Source: Propioniciclava sinopodophylli (lineage in GTDB: Bacteria > Actinomycetota > Actinomycetes > Propionibacteriales > Propionibacteriaceae). Taken from it: a stretch of DNA of 64,000 nt. Position 1 is the first letter of the stretch. The number at the start of each line of letters is the position of its first letter. Below, in pieces: positions 7,242-16,489 of this stretch. A program made the position numbers and the translations under genes. The DNA lies in contig NZ_SDMQ01000005.1 in NCBI RefSeq assembly GCF_004324755.1, positions 62,001 through 126,000 of the forward strand, read 5' to 3'. The notes under the pieces were generated by a model. It did not search any database. It was given only the letters and a program-made list of their open reading frames with translations, and had not been told where the DNA came from.

Positions 7242-8126
7242 CTAGCCCGGCTCCCCCGTGTTCGATTGTCCTGAGTTGCTGTCCCCTTGTCCCGGATTGC
7301 TCACCTGGGCTCCGCCCCGGCCACGGACGCCGTCGAGGAAGAGCTTCGGGATGTTCGGCGTGATCGGTGGATCGGTGGGGAGCAGGTCGCGCAGCTCCAG
7401 GACCAGCGACTGTGGTGCGGCAAGCGGGAACGTGATCGGAGTCCGGGCGAGCTGGCGCCGGTTGGCATCCATCTGGAAGAAGCCGCGCAGGCCCTGGCCC
7501 CGCGGGAGTTCGACCACCATGGCGTAGTACGTACCGTCGGGGATCGACGTGACTTCGTACTCCTCCACCCCACCCAGCAGCGCGATGCCGATGGTGGGGC
7601 GTCCGACGATGATCGGGGTGGGGTTCAGCGCAACGAACAGCGCACTCCCCTGCTGTGCTCCCGTCACGCGGATGGTCAGCCCGTGCGACTGTCGGTGCTC
7701 GTCAGCGCCGTAATCACGGTTGAGGGCGACCAGCGGCGTGACGTCGTTCATGTGGCGCACCAGGTGGGACGCCAGCGCCCGCATCTGCTGGCGGTAACGC
7801 GAGGGCGCCATGCCGGTGTGCCTGGCGAACGCGTGGGTGTAGCTGGACGCCGACTCGTGGCCGGACTCGACCTGGGACCGCGTCACGTCATGGCCGTCCA
7901 GCAGCACCTCGATGCCGCGATCGACCCGTGCGGCCGCCAGGAACTGGCGCAGCGGGAAGCCCAGGTGCTCCTTCAGCAGCCGGGACAGGTGGAACCGGCT
8001 GAGGTGCGCGGTGGCCGCCAGCCCCTCCAGGCTGGACGCCCCGGGCTCCCCCGCCCGTGCGGCGCTCAGGAGGCGGTCGACGTCCTGACGTGGCACCGGC
8101 GTCCGGAGCGGGTCTTCGGCGGACAT
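7242..8126 (-). CDS. AraC-family transcriptional regulator
   Basis: In this 294-residue regulator the DNA-binding domain is N-terminal, about residues 14-112. The two helix-turn-helix units are readable: LEGLAATAHLSRFHLSRLLK, and later VTRSQVESGHESASSYTHAF followed by ARHTGMAPSRYRQ. The C-terminal half (about 135-290) is a beta-rich region with VALNPTPIIVGRPTIGIALL, possibly a ligand-binding domain like those of GyrI-type regulators. This is the reverse of the classical AraC order, which is common in HTH-GyrI fusions. It sits between a membrane-anchored protein and the VOC gene. Effector and targets cannot be read from sequence. Confidence 0.88.
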   Translation of the reverse strand: MSAEDPLRTPVPRQDVDRLLSAARAGEPGASSLEGLAATAHLSRFHLSRLLKEHLGFPLRQFLAAARVDRGIEVLLDGHDVTRSQVESGHESASSYTHAFARHTGMAPSRYRQQMRALASHLVRHMNDVTPLVALNRDYGADEHRQSHGLTIRVTGAQQGSALFVALNPTPIIVGRPTIGIALLGGVEEYEVTSIPDGTYYAMVVELPRGQGLRGFFQMDANRRQLARTPITFPLAAPQSLVLELRDLLPTDPPITPNIPKLFLDGVRGRGGAQVSNPGQGDSNSGQSNTGEPG

Positions 8127-8162
8127 GCCGCCATCATGCCAGCGGGGGAATAATCGAACAAG

Positions 8163-9101
8163 TCACTCATAGAGGATGTACTCCGGCTCCGGTTCGAGCG
8201 CCAACACCTCGTCGGCGGACATGAGGGGGCCGTGCCGGGCGTCCTCCTCGTAGAACAACTTGAAGCCCATGTGGATGTGCTCCGGTGTCGTCTTGAGGAT
8301 GTTGTTCCATGTGCCGACCTTGGCCATGGCCGTCCCGATGCCGTCGACGGACTTGATCAGCACGACGCCAGGGTGCGGCATGAGGTCGCCCTCGTCGGCG
8401 ATGATGTTGGCGTGCAGCTGGTGGTACAGCAGCACCTTCTCGGGCAGGTTGTGCCGCTCGACGAGCTGTTCGACGTAGGTGGCGACCTCGTCGAGCTCGG
8501 CGCCCGATGAGTGCCCGTACTTCTCGCCGGGCACCTCGTCCGGGCCCACGGCCCACTCCGGGTCCAGCGCCAGGCCGACGTCCGGGTGCACCAGCCACTT
8601 CTCCAGGTGCTTCACCTCGTCGATGAACTTGGCGCGCCCCGGCTGGATGTTCAGCAGCAGCATCGCCTTGTGCTCGCGCGCCGTGTCCAGCCAGCTCTGG
8701 ACGACCTCGTCCTTAACCCGCGAACGGTACAGGCCATCCGAGCCGGGCTGGCTGTGCACGGTGACCGCGATGAGCTCCATGACGGGCATCAGCTTGCGGT
8801 CCAGCACGTAGTCAGCGCCCACTTGTTCGATTTCGGCCATGCGCTCGTCGATGTCGCCGGTTCCGAGGCGTCCGAGCGCTTCCGCTCCCGGGTAGCCCGA
8901 GTAGCCCACCAGGCGGTACTCCGGGAAGATCGTCTCCCCTCCCCTGGGCAACTGCAGCTTCTTGGGCTGGGCCAGCTGCTGGAAGCCGGACACCACCAGG
9001 TTGCCGACGCCCCACAGGGCGAACAACAGGGCGATGAACAGGCCCAGGATGACGAAGAACCGGGGCTGCACCTGCCACCGGTACTGACGGGGTTCCTCCA
9101 C
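8163..9101 (-). CDS. Membrane-anchored protein of unknown function
   Basis: This 312-residue protein has a short basic N-terminus and one transmembrane segment at about residues 14-37 (FFVILGLFIALLFALWGVG), leaving a large domain outside the cell. The outer domain begins around FPEYRLVGYSGYPG and alternates strands and helices. Motifs such as VGLALDPEWAV and VLLYHQLHANII are spaced as in TIM-barrel hydrolases. That reading is by eye and gives no catalytic residues. The GTG at 9101 is the only start that keeps the membrane anchor. It lies 36 nt before the AraC gene on the same strand. Confidence 0.6.
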   Translation of the reverse strand: MEEPRQYRWQVQPRFFVILGLFIALLFALWGVGNLVVSGFQQLAQPKKLQLPRGGETIFPEYRLVGYSGYPGAEALGRLGTGDIDERMAEIEQVGADYVLDRKLMPVMELIAVTVHSQPGSDGLYRSRVKDEVVQSWLDTAREHKAMLLLNIQPGRAKFIDEVKHLEKWLVHPDVGLALDPEWAVGPDEVPGEKYGHSSGAELDEVATYVEQLVERHNLPEKVLLYHQLHANIIADEGDLMPHPGVVLIKSVDGIGTAMAKVGTWNNILKTTPEHIHMGFKLFYEEDARHGPLMSADEVLALEPEPEYILYE

Positions 9102-9318
9102 ACCAGCAGGCTAGGCGGGGGGTGCTCTCCCCCGGGCGTCCGACACGCCCGTACCTACTGTGGGCCCACACCCGCTCACCAGCAGATTTTCAGCGATCTC
9201 TCAGGCGCTGGTTGAGAGTTGGCCGGCGTCTCCCGACGGAAGCATGCTGACAGGCCACTGCACCCCCTCGGCCGCCCAACGTTCATCCGACGTCCGGCCA
9301 CAGGAGTGATCAGACACA

Positions 9319-10281
9319 GTGCGTACCTACGCCCGCCTCTTCTCAGCGTTCGCGACCAGCCTGCTGGCTGTCGCCGGCATCGCCATCGTTGCCCCCTCGG
9401 CGGCCCACGCCGCTGAAACCCGTGTGGTCTGCAACCACGACTGGGTGCGCGTGCGCGCGTCCGCCTCCACGGGGTCCGCGGAGCTGGGACGCCTCACCCG
9501 CGGCACCGCGGTATCCGGCGAGCGCCAGGGCAGCTGGTTCCGCCTCACCGACGGGCGCTACGTGGCCGCCTACTACACGTGCCTGGGCGGCGGTCAGCCG
9601 GCCCCCGCCGCCAGCAGTCCGGCCGCCACGCACCAGGTGTGCCGGACGCCGTGGGTGCGCGTCCGCGCCGCCGCCACCACCCGCTCGGCCGAGATCGGAC
9701 GCCTGACGCAGGGCACGGTCTTCGCCGGCCGCCGCACCGGCTCCTGGATCCAGCTGGACCGGGGCGGCCACGTGGCCGCCTCCTACGCTTGCGCCGCACC
9801 GGCGAACGCCACCGCCCCCGCCCCGACCCCGGCACCGCCCGCGCGGATCAGCGGCACTCCCCTGCTCCAGCCCACCGGGACGCTCGGCAGCCCGACCAGC
9901 CCGTTTGGCCAGCGTTTCCACCCCATCCTGCGCGTGTGGCACCTGCACAACGGCATCGACCTGGGCAACCGGGCCGGCGAGCCGGTCCTCGCCGCCGAGG
10001 CGGGCGTGGTCACGACGGTCAGCCGGGGCGCCTCCAGCGGCCTCTCCATCAAGATCGACCACGGCACCGTCGCCGGGACGCCGCGGGTCGGCACCGGCTA
10101 CCTGCACCTTCAGTCGGCCGCAGTCTCCCCCGGCCAGCGCGTTGAGCAGGGACAGCTGATCGCGCGGGTCGGCTCCACGGGCCTGTCGACCAAGCCGCAC
10201 CTGCACTTCATCACCTACGAATCGGGCCGCCCGGTCAACCCGGAGAAGTACATCGGCCCGCTGGGTTCCCTGCGCGCCTGA
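9319..10281 (+). CDS. Secreted M23 metallopeptidase with two SH3-like domains
   Basis: This 320-residue product probably cuts peptidoglycan cross-links outside the cell. A signal peptide covers about residues 1-31, ending in AAHA. Two SH3-like repeats follow, each ending in a Cys: WVRVRASASTGSAELGRLTRG near residue 42 and WVRVRAAATTRSAEIGRLTQG near 112. After an Ala/Pro linker comes the peptidase M23 domain, with HNGIDLG (zinc-binding His and Asp) near residue 211 and the HLHF motif near residue 294. Start GTG 9319 has AGGAG about 12 nt upstream. A strong terminator lies just downstream. I saw no c-di-AMP riboswitch in the leader. Confidence 0.92.
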   Translation: MRTYARLFSAFATSLLAVAGIAIVAPSAAHAAETRVVCNHDWVRVRASASTGSAELGRLTRGTAVSGERQGSWFRLTDGRYVAAYYTCLGGGQPAPAASSPAATHQVCRTPWVRVRAAATTRSAEIGRLTQGTVFAGRRTGSWIQLDRGGHVAASYACAAPANATAPAPTPAPPARISGTPLLQPTGTLGSPTSPFGQRFHPILRVWHLHNGIDLGNRAGEPVLAAEAGVVTTVSRGASSGLSIKIDHGTVAGTPRVGTGYLHLQSAAVSPGQRVEQGQLIARVGSTGLSTKPHLHFITYESGRPVNPEKYIGPLGSLRA

Positions 10282-10316
10282 GTCACAACGCGGTTCGGGG
10301 TGGCCTCAGCCGAACA

Positions 10317-10347
10317 GGGACGCCGCGCCCAGTCGGCGCGGCGTCCC
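10317..10347. terminator. Bidirectional terminator between the M23 peptidase and lpdA
   Basis: A perfect 13-bp stem, GGGACGCCGCGCC (10317-10329) with GGCGCGGCGTCCC (10335-10347), encloses a 5-nt loop. It lies between two convergent genes, 36 bases after one stop and 25 bases before the other, so it can serve both. Confidence 0.85.
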
Positions 10348-10371
10348 TGACTCGTGTCTGGTGGTGACGGC

Positions 10372-11769
10372 CTAGAAGTTGATCATGTGGCCGACGGCAC
10401 CCTCGACGGCCTCCTTGATGGCCTCCGAGAGCGTCGGGTGCGCGTGGACGGCGCGGCCGACCTCGTGCGCGGTCAGGTCCCACATCTGGGCCAGGACCAG
10501 CTCGGGCAGGAGCTCGGTGACGTCCGGGCCGATCATGTGGGCGCCGACGATCTCGCCGTGCTCGGCGTCCGTGACGACCTTGACGAAGCCGGTGGCGTCG
10601 CCCAGGCCCCACGCCTTGCCGTTGGCCGAGAACGGGAACTTGCCGACCTTGACGTCGAAGCCCTTCTCCTTGGCCTGCGCCTCGGTGTAACCGAACGAGG
10701 CGACCTGCGGCTGGCAGTAGGTGGCGCGCGGGATCATGTCGTAGTTGATCGGCATGGTCTCGGCGCCCGCGATGGTCTCGGCGGCGACGACGCCCTGGGC
10801 CTCGGCGGTGTGGGCCAGCATGAGCTTGCCGGTGCAGTCGCCGATCGCGTAGACGCTCTCGACGTTGGTGCGCATGAAGTCGTCGATGACGATCGCGCCG
10901 CGGTCGGTGGCCACGCCGGTGTTCTCCAGCCCGTAGCCCTCCAGACGCGGGGCGAAGCCCATGGCCTGAAGCATCTTGTCAGCCTCGAGCACCTTGGCCT
11001 CGCCACCCTTGGCGGGCTCGACCGTCACGCGGACGCCGGAGCCCGTGTCCTCGACCGAGGTGACGGCGGTGCCGGTGAGCACCTTGATGCCGAGCTTCTT
11101 GTAGGCCTTGGCGAGTTCGGCCGACACGTCGGCGTCCTCGTTGGGGACCATGCGGTCGAGGTACTCGACGATGGTGACGTCGACGCCGTAGGAGTTCAGC
11201 ACGTAGGCGAACTCGGTGCCGATGGCGCCCGAGCCGCCGATGATGATCGACTTGGGCAGGCTCTCGGCGAGGATCTGCTCCTTGTAGGAGATGACGTTCT
11301 CGCTCCACTGCGTGCCGCGCAGCAGCTTGGTGGTGGCGCCGGCGGCGATGATGACGTGGTCGAACGTCACCTCCTGCGTCGAGCCGTCCTCGGCGGCGAC
11401 CTCGATCGCCTTCGGGCCGGTGAAGGTGCCCCAGCCGTGGATCTCCTGGATCTTGTTCTTCTTCATCAGGTAGTGGATGCCGCCCACCATGCGCTCGGAC
11501 ACCTTGCGGGAGCGCGAGAACGCGACACCGTAGTCGACGGAGATCTCGCCGTTGATGCCGAAGGTCTTCGCCTCCTTGGTCACGATGTGCGCCAGCTCGG
11601 CGTTCCGCAGGAGCGACTTCGTGGGGATGCAGCCCACGTTGAGGCAGACACCGCCCCAGTACTCCTTCTCGATGATGGCAACCTTCTTGCCCAGCTGGGC
11701 GGCGCGAATGGCGGCGACGTAACCGCCCGGGCCGGCTCCGAGGACAACGACGTCGTAGTGAGAGCTCAT
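10372..11769 (-). CDS. lpdA: Dihydrolipoyl dehydrogenase
   Basis: This is the E3 flavoprotein that reoxidises dihydrolipoamide with NAD in the 2-oxoacid dehydrogenase complexes and glycine cleavage. The 465-residue length is normal. The FAD motif GAGPGG is at residues 11-16, and the redox disulfide C42/C47 lies within [14 protein letters not shown]. The NAD-binding [14 protein letters not shown] is near residue 181. The catalytic His-Glu pair lies in [13 protein letters not shown], near residues 442-454. It is transcribed alone, divergent from the HTH-murA gene at 11836, and ends at the shared terminator. Confidence 0.95.
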   Translation of the reverse strand: MSSHYDVVVLGAGPGGYVAAIRAAQLGKKVAIIEKEYWGGVCLNVGCIPTKSLLRNAELAHIVTKEAKTFGINGEISVDYGVAFSRSRKVSERMVGGIHYLMKKNKIQEIHGWGTFTGPKAIEVAAEDGSTQEVTFDHVIIAAGATTKLLRGTQWSENVISYKEQILAESLPKSIIIGGSGAIGTEFAYVLNSYGVDVTIVEYLDRMVPNEDADVSAELAKAYKKLGIKVLTGTAVTSVEDTGSGVRVTVEPAKGGEAKVLEADKMLQAMGFAPRLEGYGLENTGVATDRGAIVIDDFMRTNVESVYAIGDCTGKLMLAHTAEAQGVVAAETIAGAETMPINYDMIPRATYCQPQVASFGYTEAQAKEKGFDVKVGKFPFSANGKAWGLGDATGFVKVVTDAEHGEIVGAHMIGPDVTELLPELVLAQMWDLTAHEVGRAVHAHPTLSEAIKEAVEGAVGHMINF

Positions 11770-11835
11770 GAGGCCACTCTATTACCGCCGACGGCTCCCG
11801 GGGGAACGTGCCCGCCCGCGCTAGACTCGTGCGTC

Positions 11836-13359
11836 GTGACGCAGAACAGTTCCGAGAGCCTCGGCCGACTCATCCGTGACGCCCGCATGCAGCGAGGCCT
11901 GTCACCCGAACAGGTCGCCCAGGCACTCCACCTCGAACCGAGCGATCTGCGCGCCATCGAGACCGGTGCCCGCGAGCTCGACCTCGCCAGCCTGACCAAC
12001 ATCGCCGCGACCCTGCAGGACCCGGCCCTGACCCCCACCGCCCGCACGATGCACCTGCGCATCAAGGGCCCCACGAAGCTGGCCGGCAGCATCGACGTCC
12101 GGTCGTCCAAGAACGCCGCCGTCGCGCTGCTGTGCGCCTCGCTCCTCAACAAAGGCCGGACGGTCCTGGAGGGCATCGCCCAGATCGAAGAGGTCAACCG
12201 CATCCTCGAGGTGCTGTCCTCGATCGGCGTGAAGGTGACCTGGTCGGACGACAAGTCCGAGCTGGAGCTCGTCCGCCCCGAGATGCTCGACCTGGACGCG
12301 ATGGACATCGAGGCCGCCCGCCGGACGCGCTCGGTCATCATGTTCCTCGGCCCGCTGCTGCACCTGCTTCCCGAGTTCCAGCTCCCCTACGCCGGCGGCT
12401 GCAACCTCGGCACCCGCACCGTGACCCCGCACCTGCAGGCCCTGGCCCCCTTCGGGCTCGACGTGCAGGCCACCGACGGCTGGTACCACGCCAGCGTCCG
12501 CGAGGGGCACGACGGCGTCCGCCACATCACGCTGACCGAGCGCGGCGACACCGTCACCGAGAACGTCCTGATGGCGGCCGCCCTCCACCCGGGCACCACG
12601 GTCATCCGCAACGCGTCCCCCAACTACATGGTCCAGGACGTCTGCTTCTTCCTGCAGGCACTCGGCGTCCAGGTCGAGGGCGTCGGCTCGACCACGCTGA
12701 CCGTCACCGGCCTGGAAGAGATCTCCACCGACGTGCGCGTCGCTCCCTCGGAGGACCCGATCGAGGCCATGAGCCTCATCACCGCCGCCGTCGTCACCAA
12801 GTCGGAGCTGACGATCCGCCGTGCGCCGATCGAGTTCCTCGAGATCGAGCTGGCAATCCTCGGCGACATGGGCCTGAAGTACGACCTCACGCCCGAGTAC
12901 TCCGCCGCCAACGGCAAGACCCGCCTCGTCGACATCACCGTCCATCCGAGCGAGCTGCACGCGGCCGCCGACAAGATCCACCCGATGCCGTTCCCGGGCC
13001 TCAACATCGACAACCTGCCCTTCTTCGCGGTGATCGCCGCCGAGGCCGAGGGCCGGACCCTCATCCACGACTGGGTGTACGAGAACCGGGCGATCCACCT
13101 GCTGGAGCTGAACAAGCTGGGCGCCAACACCCAACTGCTCGACCCGCACCGCCTCGTGGTGAACGGCCCGACGCGCTGGCGCAGCCAGGAGCTCATCTGC
13201 CCCCCGGCCCTGCGCCCGGCTGTCTGCCTGCTGCTGGCCTCCATGGCCGCCCGCGGCATCACCGTGCTGCGCGACGTGTACGTCATCAACCGCGGTTACG
13301 AGGACCTGGCCAACCGCCTCAACAAGCTCGGCGCCGACATCCAGGTCTTCTTCGACTGA
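11836..13359 (+). CDS. murA: UDP-GlcNAc 1-carboxyvinyltransferase with N-terminal XRE domain
   Basis: This 507-residue protein joins an XRE-type helix-turn-helix (about residues 8-62; LGRLIRDARMQRGLSPEQVA) to a complete MurA enzyme, which transfers enolpyruvate from PEP to UDP-GlcNAc in the first committed step of peptidoglycan synthesis. The enzyme starts near residue 72 (MHLRIKGPTKLAGSI). It retains SKNAAVALL (Lys92) and the PEP-binding Cys189 in YAGGCNLGTRTVTPHL. The fosfomycin-sensitive Cys is therefore present. TAGACT (11822-11827) lies 8 nt before GTG 11836, indicating a leaderless start. Actinobacteria often have a second, plain MurA elsewhere, so this may be a specialised paralogue. 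Confidence 0.9.
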   Translation: MTQNSSESLGRLIRDARMQRGLSPEQVAQALHLEPSDLRAIETGARELDLASLTNIAATLQDPALTPTARTMHLRIKGPTKLAGSIDVRSSKNAAVALLCASLLNKGRTVLEGIAQIEEVNRILEVLSSIGVKVTWSDDKSELELVRPEMLDLDAMDIEAARRTRSVIMFLGPLLHLLPEFQLPYAGGCNLGTRTVTPHLQALAPFGLDVQATDGWYHASVREGHDGVRHITLTERGDTVTENVLMAAALHPGTTVIRNASPNYMVQDVCFFLQALGVQVEGVGSTTLTVTGLEEISTDVRVAPSEDPIEAMSLITAAVVTKSELTIRRAPIEFLEIELAILGDMGLKYDLTPEYSAANGKTRLVDITVHPSELHAAADKIHPMPFPGLNIDNLPFFAVIAAEAEGRTLIHDWVYENRAIHLLELNKLGANTQLLDPHRLVVNGPTRWRSQELICPPALRPAVCLLLASMAARGITVLRDVYVINRGYEDLANRLNKLGADIQVFFD

Positions 13360-13365
13360 CGGGCG

Positions 13366-14220
13366 TCAGCGCACCCGAGCCACCTCGAAGTGGTGGCGCG
13401 GGGCGACGAGGTCGTCCTGGGCGGCCACCAGCGCCAACTCGCGCTGGTCCAGCATCGTGGTTCTCTCCAGCACCGAGTAGACGATGTCGGCGGTGCGGCC
13501 CACGGCGTCCGCCACCGAGCCCGACTCCAGCAGCGCGGCCAGGAACATCGACGAGGTCAGGTCGCCCGAGCCGGTGAAGTTCCGGCCCAGCAGCGGCGTG
13601 GTCACCGACCAGGCACCCTCGCTGTTCACCGCGACCATCGTGACGGTGTCGGGGGCGGCCTCCTCGGTGACGACGGAGGTGACGAGGACGACGTCCGGGC
13701 CGACCTCGCGCAGCGCGTGGGCGGCCTCGATCACCTCGTCGAGGGTGGCGGCCTCGCGTCCGGTGAGGAAGTTCAGCTCGTAGTGGTTCGGGGTGAGGAT
13801 GTCGGCGGCGGCGATCACGTTGTCGCGGACGAACTCGGGGATGCCGGGCAGCACGTACATGCCGCGGCCCACGTCGCCCATCACCGGGTCGCAGCAATAG
13901 ACCGCCTGGGGGTTGCGCTCCTTGACGAGCTCGACCACCTTGAGGATCTCCGCTCCCATCGCCGGCGCGCCCTGGTAGCCGGTCAGGACGGCGTCCACCC
14001 GCGGCAGCACACCGAGCTCGTCGATGCCCTCGACGACGTCGTGGACGTCCTCGGGCCGCAGGAGCGGCCCCTTCTTGCTGGGGTAGGACGTGTTGTTGCT
14101 GAAGTGCACGGTGAGCACCGGCCACACCTCACAGCCCACGCGCATGAGGGGGAAGGTCGCGGCGGAGTTCCCCACGTGCCCGTAGGCGACGGAGGACTGG
14201 ATCGACAGAATCGTGGTCAC
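13366..14220 (-). CDS. pdxY: Pyridoxal kinase
   Basis: This salvage enzyme phosphorylates pyridoxal at the 5' position with ATP. The 284-residue protein shows the PfkB/ribokinase-type features of Pdx[19 protein letters not shown] at the start, [17 protein letters not shown] near residue 107, and the anion-hole/catalytic region near [16 protein letters not shown], with the catalytic Asp at about residue 220. PdxY rather than PdxK is favoured by the [12 protein letters not shown] start. It converges with murA, only 6 bases apart, and diverges from the GDPD gene. Confidence 0.92.
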   Translation of the reverse strand: MTTILSIQSSVAYGHVGNSAATFPLMRVGCEVWPVLTVHFSNNTSYPSKKGPLLRPEDVHDVVEGIDELGVLPRVDAVLTGYQGAPAMGAEILKVVELVKERNPQAVYCCDPVMGDVGRGMYVLPGIPEFVRDNVIAAADILTPNHYELNFLTGREAATLDEVIEAAHALREVGPDVVLVTSVVTEEAAPDTVTMVAVNSEGAWSVTTPLLGRNFTGSGDLTSSMFLAALLESGSVADAVGRTADIVYSVLERTTMLDQRELALVAAQDDLVAPRHHFEVARVR

Positions 14221-14283
14221 GAGTCAGTATTCTGCACCCACGCCACCCCCATGGCTCGGACGTTCACCCACCGGAGGCCCAAG

Positions 14284-15096
14284 ATGCCTAAGGTGTCCCC
14301 CATGCGGGGGCGAGGTGCGGACGAGTATGCGTACTTCACTGCGCCCTTCACCGCCCTCGCCCATCGCGGCGGCATCACCGAGGACGCCCCCGCCGAGGTC
14401 GAGAACAGCCTGCGCGGCTTCGTGGCCGCCTGGGCGTTCGGGTTCACCCACCTCGAGACCGACGTCCACGTCACCTCCGACGGCACGCTGGTCGCGTTCC
14501 ACGACAAGGTCCTCGACCGGGCGACGGACGCCTCAGGGCACCTCGCCGACCTGCCGTGGGCGGAGGTGTCCCGCGCCCGCATCGGCGGCAGCGAGCCGAT
14601 CCCGACGCTCGCCGAGTTGCTGGACGCCCTGCCGCAGGCCCGGTTCAACATCGACCTCAAGGCGCCCGGCGCCATCGAACCGCTCGTCGCGACGCTCGAG
14701 CAGCACGGGGCCCTCGACCGGGTCTGCGTCGGCAGCTTCCACCGCGCCAGCATCGCCGCCTTCCGCAGGCTGACCGGCGGTCGGGTCGCGACGTCGGCGT
14801 CGCCGGTCGAGGTGGGTGTGTTCGGGCTGGTCCCCGGCGTCCGGGACCGGTGGCCGCTGGCAGGGCAGGCGTTCCAGATGCCCACCCACGAACCGCGTAC
14901 GCGCCTGCCCCTGGTGACCCGCGGCATGATCGAGGCCGCGCACCGCCGCGGCGCCGTCGTCCACGTGTGGACCATCAATGACCGCCCGGAGATGGAGCGG
15001 TTGATCGAGCTCGGCGTCGACGGCCTCGTCTCCGACGACCTCGCCACGCTCAAGGCCGTCCTGGTCGAGCGCGACCTGTGGGAAGGACACGCATGA
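14284..15096 (+). CDS. Glycerophosphodiester phosphodiesterase family protein
   Basis: This cytoplasmic enzyme would split glycerophosphodiesters into an alcohol and glycerol 3-phosphate. The 270-residue TIM-barrel protein shows ALAHRGGITEDAPAEVENSL near residue 23, with catalytic His and metal-binding Glu. HLETDVHVTSDGTLVAFHD near residue 58 carries the second His. FNIDLK is near residue 122 and VHVWTIND near residue 225. I chose ATG 14284 because GGAGG ends 6 nt upstream; ATGs at 14251 and 14302 are less well placed. Its TGA overlaps the next start (ATGA), so it is cotranscribed with the MFS transporter, perhaps a substrate importer. Confidence 0.9.
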   Translation: MPKVSPMRGRGADEYAYFTAPFTALAHRGGITEDAPAEVENSLRGFVAAWAFGFTHLETDVHVTSDGTLVAFHDKVLDRATDASGHLADLPWAEVSRARIGGSEPIPTLAELLDALPQARFNIDLKAPGAIEPLVATLEQHGALDRVCVGSFHRASIAAFRRLTGGRVATSASPVEVGVFGLVPGVRDRWPLAGQAFQMPTHEPRTRLPLVTRGMIEAAHRRGAVVHVWTINDRPEMERLIELGVDGLVSDDLATLKAVLVERDLWEGHA

Positions 15097-16439
15097 CGCA
15101 CGACTCGCTGCCCGTTGAGGGCTCCGCCCTGGCCGGCAACGCGCCCAGCAGCCGGCGCAAGGTCTGGTCGTGGGCGATGTGGGACTGGGGAACCCAGCCC
15201 CTCAACACCGTCATCATCACCTTCGTCTTCAGCGTCTACATCACGGGCAGGGCCTTCGGCCCCGAGAACGTCACCGCCCAGGCGCTGGCACTCTCCACCG
15301 GCATCGCGGGGCTGATCGTGGCGCTCATCGCGCCGGTGCTAGGCCAGCGGTCCGACCGCACCGGTCGGACCGTGTTCAACCTCCGTTGGCAGACCTGGTT
15401 GATCGCCGCGCTCGCGGCCGCCCTGTTCTTCGTGCGGCCAGCCCCGGAGTACCTGTGGTTGGGCCTCGGCATCCTCGGCGTCGCCTCGATCGTCGGCGAG
15501 TTGGCCAACGTGAACTACTACTCGCTGATCGACGAGGTCTCCACCAAGGACAACGTCGGTCGCGTGTCGGGCTTCGGCTGGGGTATGGGCTACCTGGGCG
15601 GCATCGTGGCGCTGCTGGTGCTCTACTTCGGGTTCATCTCCCCCGAGGTCGGCCTGTTCGGCGTGACCAGCGCGGACGGCATGGACATCCGCGCCTCGAT
15701 GATCGTGTGCGGCGTCTGGATCCTTCTGTTCACCATCCCGACGTTCCTGGCCCTGAAGGACCGCAAGCGCGACCGGGCCCCCGACCGGGTCGGCCTCGTG
15801 GAGTCGTACCGCCTGCTGGGCCGCTCCATCCAGAACCTGTGGCGCTCCAGCCCTCACACGGTCTTCTTCCTCGCCGCCTCCGCCCTGTTCCGTGACGGGC
15901 TGTCGGGCGTTTTCGCGTTCGGCGCGGTGCTGGCCTCGCTGACGTTCGGCTTCTCCGCCGGGGACGTCATCATCTTCGGCGCCGTGGCCAACATCCTGGC
16001 CGGCGTCTCCACGATCGGGTTCGGCTTTCTGGACGACCGGATCGGCCCCAAGAAGGTCATCCTGATCTCGCTGGTGGCGCTCGTGCTGCTCGGCCTGGGC
16101 GTGTTCTTCCTGCACGACCGCGGCCAGGTCATCTTCTGGACCCTCGGCATGGCCATGACCGCCTTCGTCGGGCCGGCGCAGTCGGCGTCCCGGTCGTTCC
16201 TGGCCCGCCTGATCCCCGAGGGCAAGGCGGGCGAGATCTTCGGCCTGTACGCCACCACAGGGCGCGCGATCTCGTTCCTTGCGCCCGCCGCGTTCGGCCT
16301 CGCCGTCGGGCTCGGCGCCACGATCACCGGCGAGTCGAACACCGCCTACTGGGGCATCCTCGGCATCGTCCTGATCCTGCTCGCGGGCCTGCTGGTGCTC
16401 ATCCCGGTCAAGGACCCAGCCCACCACGCCGTCGGCTGA
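15093..16439 (+). CDS. MFS transporter, UMF1/Atg22-like
   Basis: This 448-residue integral membrane protein has about 12 hydrophobic segments. The N-terminal motif SWAMWDWGTQPLNTVIITFV is typical of the UMF1 family, which is related to fungal Atg22 effluxers. GQRSDRTGRTVF near residue 88 is an MFS loop motif, and a second GFLDDRIGPKKVI occurs near residue 311. The start overlaps the phosphodiesterase stop (ATGA), so the two are one operon. The transported compound is unknown; a glycerophosphodiester or its product is an inference from the partner. Confidence 0.85.
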   Translation: MTHDSLPVEGSALAGNAPSSRRKVWSWAMWDWGTQPLNTVIITFVFSVYITGRAFGPENVTAQALALSTGIAGLIVALIAPVLGQRSDRTGRTVFNLRWQTWLIAALAAALFFVRPAPEYLWLGLGILGVASIVGELANVNYYSLIDEVSTKDNVGRVSGFGWGMGYLGGIVALLVLYFGFISPEVGLFGVTSADGMDIRASMIVCGVWILLFTIPTFLALKDRKRDRAPDRVGLVESYRLLGRSIQNLWRSSPHTVFFLAASALFRDGLSGVFAFGAVLASLTFGFSAGDVIIFGAVANILAGVSTIGFGFLDDRIGPKKVILISLVALVLLGLGVFFLHDRGQVIFWTLGMAMTAFVGPAQSASRSFLARLIPEGKAGEIFGLYATTGRAISFLAPAAFGLAVGLGATITGESNTAYWGILGIVLILLAGLLVLIPVKDPAHHAVG

Positions 16440-16467
16440 GGGAACATTGACCCTGCCCGGTAGCGTT
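16440..16467 (+). promoter_or_regulatory. SigR/SigH-type promoter of rbpA
   Basis: GGGAAC (16440-16445), an 18-nt spacer and CGTT (16464-16467) match the disulfide-stress sigma factor consensus (GGAAT/C-N18-GTT) recognised by Streptomyces SigR and mycobacterial SigH. It begins at the last base of the transporter stop codon. The expected start point leaves a short leader with the GGGAGG ribosome site before ATG 16490. In Streptomyces, rbpA is a known SigR target, so the context supports the match. Confidence 0.65.
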
Positions 16468-16489
16468 GAGGGAACGAAGGGAGGAAGCC

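Noticed and set aside
9102-9318. c-di-AMP (ydaO-type) riboswitch before the M23 peptidase
   Set aside because: Expected for this class of gene, but the conserved core sequence is not present.
10354-13359. A 1001-codon plus-strand frame running through lpdA into murA
   Set aside because: The first half is antisense to lpdA and not protein-like. The murA reading begins at GTG 11836, after a -10-like TAGACT.
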